Shown here: one piece after another, positions 8,701-10,824 of the stretch
Layout of the letters: each line of letters opens with the position of its first letter
How positions within the stretch are numbered: position 1 is the stretch's first letter
Assembly (NCBI GenBank): GCA_019693395.1
Contig: JAAMXP010002932.1
Coordinates: 1 to 10,824, forward strand
DNA: 10,824 bases
Direction: 5' to 3'
DNA from: Ettlia oleoabundans
Lineage: Eukaryota; Chlorophyta; Chlorophyceae; Chlamydomonadales
The notes under the pieces: model-generated
Told to the model about the DNA's origin: nothing
Databases searched by the model: none
Seen by the model: the letters and a program-made list of their open reading frames with translations, nothing else
Translations under genes and position numbers: made by a program

Positions 8701-10628
8701 CACCCATCAACGAGTGCGCCCAGGCCATCCTTCCCAACACCTTTCCCAAGGAGCACATGGATCTCGTGTGGGATGAGGTGTCGCAGGGGTCATTAGCTGG
8801 GCTGAACAGTCGTACAGCTGAACAGCTGTACCGCTTGACAGAACCCACACCCGCCTTGCTGGTCACTCTGGCAGAGGCATATGACACAGCCGAACGACCG
8901 GAAAACGGCCTTCGTTCGCGAGTTCATCTCGAACAAACTTGTTGACGAGGTGAGAAAACCTGGCAAGGGTGGCAGGGGCGGGTGTCAGGCATGCACTGTG
9001 TATGCCGCTGTCAACATGGGTGCTGCGGTTGCTGCCCTCCACCTCAGCCACCTTATGAGGTTGCGTTGCACGTGGCACATGGATCGCTGAAGTTCGTCCA
9101 TGTTTTGCCCCACTTGCAGTCCCGCAAGGAGTGGGCTGCTGCCCTGCAGCTGCTGTCGCAGGGGGAGCGAAGTAGGATGTTTGGGTTGTCCATTGTCGTA
9201 GTAGGCGCAGAGATAGATCTTGAGCTCATTGCAGGCCTCAAGAAACATCTACAGCCCCATTTGTCCAAGAACGCTAGTGGAAGGTTCTTCCTGAAGAGCG
9301 GCTACCAGCGGCAGATCTTGCAGGTGCGATGAGTGCTCATTAGTGGGTTGTGTCATGTGCTATGCGTGTAGCTGCTAGGTGTCCCCATCACCTGCCAATG
9401 CAGCATGCCCAGAGAATATGGCTGCTGCATTTTTGCCTGGCCATGGTATGCACTGTTGAGCCATTGTTTTCCTGCGGTGGCATCATACATCTGCTCATAG
9501 CTGCTGCACTTGGGTTCTGCCTTGCAGCTGGTCCTCAAAGAGGATGGCAGCCTCGTGACAAGCCTGGGTGGCCCTGTGCGCATCGGATCCCTCACCCAAA
9601 TGGAGGCCTCACTCCTCCTGATACAGCTTGGCGAGACAACTTCTGCGGTCATCCACCACAACGCCACTGCAGAGCTGCCTGGCACCAACGCCTTCAAGCT
9701 TGGCATTGAGGTGGGCTTTGGTCGTGCACATTTGCAGTCGTCTGTTGTGTATGTCACGTACAGCGGGGCTCGTGCATCAGCCGCCCTGCAGACATGTTGC
9801 AGTACCTCGCTCACGTTTGCCAAATGAAGGCATGGTACAGCTTGGCTTCTGTGGGGTGAGGGGCAGGGCAGGATGGTTGTTGAGGGCGGTGGCAAGGTGT
9901 GCGGGCATGCGGTTGCGTTATGCATCCTAGCTTTCATCAAGTGTGCCGACTGGGCGCAGCGCACCCAGTCCGTTAACCTCCCCGCTCCTGTGCTGCAGCA
10001 GCTGGCATTGGAGCTGGAGGGTAAGATGGGACCGTGGAACGAGTGGCCAGAGCATCCCCTCTGGAAGTATGCAATCTGCAATGAACACAACAGCCGGAAC
10101 AAGGCGATGTTTGAGTCACCACGGGAGAAGCAGCCAAAGTGGTTAAGGCCGTCCCGCCTCAACTATTCTGTTTTCCTGCTCAGGTGATCATAGTATAGGT
10201 GGGGCCGGGGAGCTGGTACTGGGCTCTGCCCAGTGTGTTGTCGCCCCGGTTATGTGGTTTGCAGCACCGCACCCTTGTAGACCTGGCCTTCCCATGCTCA
10301 GCCACCTATGCCTCTTATCTCTTGCCCCCGCCTCCTGCCCCTCAGGTTGATTCGCAATGCACTTGCGCACAACAAGCCGTGGCCGGTCAAGCTATTGCCA
10401 CCACTGACTGTCCGAGATCTGCCGAAGGAAGGGGTGGATGTGTCGGTGGCCGAGGTGGATGTGCTGGAGCCACAGACACATGTGCATCTGTACTTTGTCA
10501 CTGAGCTGCCCATCCTTTTTCAGCGGCCCCTGCCAAGTCTGGTGCAGCGCTGGGCAGACTTGTTACAGCTCCTAAGCCCATATCGCAATATAGACGTAGG
10601 TGCTGCCGACAGCGACGGCAACTCGTGA
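5718..10628 (+). CDS. Uncharacterised coiled-coil/P-loop NTPase-like protein, 11 exons, two frame breaks
   Basis: Exons: 5718-5745, 5857-6138, 6799-6855, 7222-7457, 7820-7948, 8126-8325, 8509-8949, 9120-9323, 9528-9710, 9999-10183, 10346-10628. The protein begins MAQPPDGFPG. A coiled coil (about residues 30-103) and a proline-rich hinge (about 104-127) follow. The NTPase-like part has PLAISGLVKTGES at the Walker A place (GxxxxGES, Lys replaced by Glu), MVLLRLSCD, then VPVLLLLDEFQAL (Walker B-like) and WAFTGSSMALTW (sensor 1-like). Later exons give FVREFISNKLVDE, SRKEWAAALQLLSQGERSR, GAEIDLELIAG, GKMGPWNEWPEHPLW and ICNEHNSRNKAM, which I cannot place. The general build recalls Crinkler-type or STAND-type ATPases, but this is a resemblance, not an assignment. 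Exons 8126-8325 and 8509-8949 each carry one surplus base; removing both gives about 741 residues with all phases consistent. It could be a pseudogene or a correct gene with sequencing errors. Confidence 0.75.
5857..6138 (+). other. Coiled-coil exon
   Basis: The exon opens after GCGCAG at 5856 and completes a Gly codon split from exon 1. It encodes 93 full codons. After an Ala/Pro-rich start come MAQVQQDIELVMARLAAVEG and ALQEERTGLQEEKTALQKQK, with leucine or another hydrophobic residue at heptad spacing and Glu/Lys/Gln between them. The imperfect 7-residue repeat LQEERTG / LQEEKTA / LQKQKLL is visible directly at DNA level (6060-6120). A role in self-association is the usual meaning of such a segment. 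The exon ends in AAG G before GTGAGT. Confidence 0.8.
6139..6798 (+). other. Longest intron (660 nt), with no convincing extra exon
   Basis: Donor GTGAGT at 6139 and acceptor CTGCAG at 6798 bound this intron in phase 1. A glycine-rich hydrophobic frame near 6340-6470 (reading WAIAAAAIPVIGGMMAAAKG) caught attention as a possible cassette exon. I found no pair of splice sites that would insert it in phase, so it is left as intron. The right part contains one copy of a diverged repeat also present in the next intron. Confidence 0.55.
6642..6710 (+). repeat. Diverged intronic duplication, copy A
   Basis: Bases 6642-6682 match 7039-7079 with 7 differences in 41 (both start TGCTGGTGCTGGC and share TGTCGCCAT). 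After a 14-base spacer there is a second match, CATCTGCACCTGCT against CATCTCCACCTGCT. The two copies are about 397 bases apart and lie in introns on both sides of the proline-rich exon. Confidence 0.6.
6799..6855 (+). other. Proline-rich hinge exon
   Basis: This short exon (phase 1 to phase 1) encodes VPAPLPPPPSAGSPPTAPK between acceptor CTGCAG and donor GTAGGC. It joins the coiled-coil exon to the exon starting GPPTCRVVD without a break in frame. It is a flexible linker between the oligomerising segment and the NTPase-like part. Its small size and the large flanking introns leave some risk that it is skipped. Confidence 0.65.
7039..7110 (+). repeat. Diverged intronic duplication, copy B
   Basis: This is the partner of the copy at 6642-6710, with a 17-base rather than 14-base spacer between the two matching blocks. 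It sits in the intron before the exon starting at 7222. The pair suggests an old local duplication of intron sequence around the proline-rich exon. Confidence 0.6.
7400..8700 (+). other. NTPase-like core spread over exons 4-7, with a degenerate Walker A
   Basis: Order of elements: PLAISGLVK ends exon 4 at 7457, and TGESFPLREVVP opens exon 5 at 7820, together forming a strand-loop-helix with GxxxxG and Ser but Glu (GAG, 7826-7828) in place of the catalytic Lys. Then come a hydrophobic strand MVLLRLSCD, a helix-rich exon (WALKYNVPVEAAAWQRMWDL) and VPVLLLLDEF across the junction 8325/8509, with Asp split G|AT. Last is YGPHHVMWAFTGSSMALTW near 8610-8665. The spacing suits AAA/STAND-class P-loop NTPases. 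Loss of the Walker A Lys normally abolishes nucleotide hydrolysis. Confidence 0.5.
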
Positions 10629-10707
10629 GTGAAGGTCTAGGCAGAGGTAACCGCTATGCAAGCTGGTGGCTAGAGCTGCAGGTGAGCGGCTTGTGTGGCT
10701 GGGTGAT

Positions 10708-10708
10708 G

Positions 10709-10755
<47 letters not shown>
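10708..10755 (+). repeat. (GGCT)n microsatellite
   Basis: About twelve uninterrupted tetranucleotide units run here, followed by an interrupted unit (GGCAGGCTGGCTT). It is not coding in the frame of the gene upstream. Confidence 0.9.
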
Positions 10756-10757
<2 letters not shown>

Positions 10758-10808
10758 GCTGGCTTGCCAGTCCCCGCGCCATGGATCACACGGGGGGGCG
10801 TGGTGCAT

Positions 10809-10824
10809 CCCCCCCCCCCCCCCC
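10809..10824 (+). repeat. C homopolymer reaching the window end
   Basis: Sixteen consecutive C close the window, so the true length is unknown. It may mark a contig or read break, since the opposite end of the window is also a G-rich run. Confidence 0.85.

Larger units (their letters stand above)
10629..10824 (+). other. Downstream flank of the plus-strand gene: microsatellite and C tract
   Basis: The in-frame TGA at 10626-10628 overlaps a perfect donor sequence, GTGAGT (10625-10630), so this stretch may be either 3' untranslated region or a further intron. No TGTAA polyadenylation signal of the chlorophyte type is present up to the window end. The (GGCT)n array and the terminal C run fill much of it. 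Confidence 0.5.

Noticed and set aside
9353..10162. 269-codon minus-strand frame, the longest in the window
   Set aside because: It is antisense to two plus-strand exons with consistent splice sites (9528-9710, 9999-10183) and shows no domain of its own.

Overview
The window is nuclear DNA of a green alga, most likely from the Chlorophyceae (volvocine or a relative such as Haematococcus). The grounds are G+C-rich but not extreme base composition, dense short introns (about 110-660 nt) with GTGAGT/GTGGGC-type donors and CTGCAG-type acceptors, long G/C homopolymers, and a gene of the EGF-plus-exostosin type that is expanded in these algae. The lineage is an inference; no taxonomic marker gene is present.

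Left part (1-4109, minus strand): thirteen exons of one gene can be joined with every splice phase agreeing. They give the first 441 residues of a type II membrane glycosyltransferase: an N-terminal signal anchor, a Cys-rich EGF-like module, two family-conserved Cys-rich blocks, a second EGF-like module, and the start of a GT47 exostosin domain. The rest of the catalytic domain lies beyond base 1. One intron uses a GC-AG boundary, and six introns split glycine codons after the first base.

Middle (4110-5717): a non-coding stretch separates two divergent genes. It holds a 15-base C tract, a compact 249-253 bp inverted-repeat element (MITE-like, 30-bp terminal repeats with one mismatch, TA on both sides) and a TATA-like sequence.

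Right part (5718-10628, plus strand): eleven exons of a second gene. The product has a short start, a coiled coil, a proline-rich hinge, then a domain that reads like a P-loop NTPase. The Walker A position has Glu where Lys is expected, followed by a Walker B-like LLLLDEF and a sensor-like TGSSM. After that come about 340 C-terminal residues I cannot assign. Two exons each need the loss of one base to stay in frame. Removing one base from each also restores all downstream splice phases. This is either a decaying family member or two base-insertion errors in the assembly. With both corrections the protein would be about 741 residues.

The right edge holds a (GGCT)n microsatellite and a C homopolymer running to the last base. 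No RNA genes, CRISPR arrays or bacterial features were seen. The two genes show no evident functional link beyond a shared divergent upstream region.
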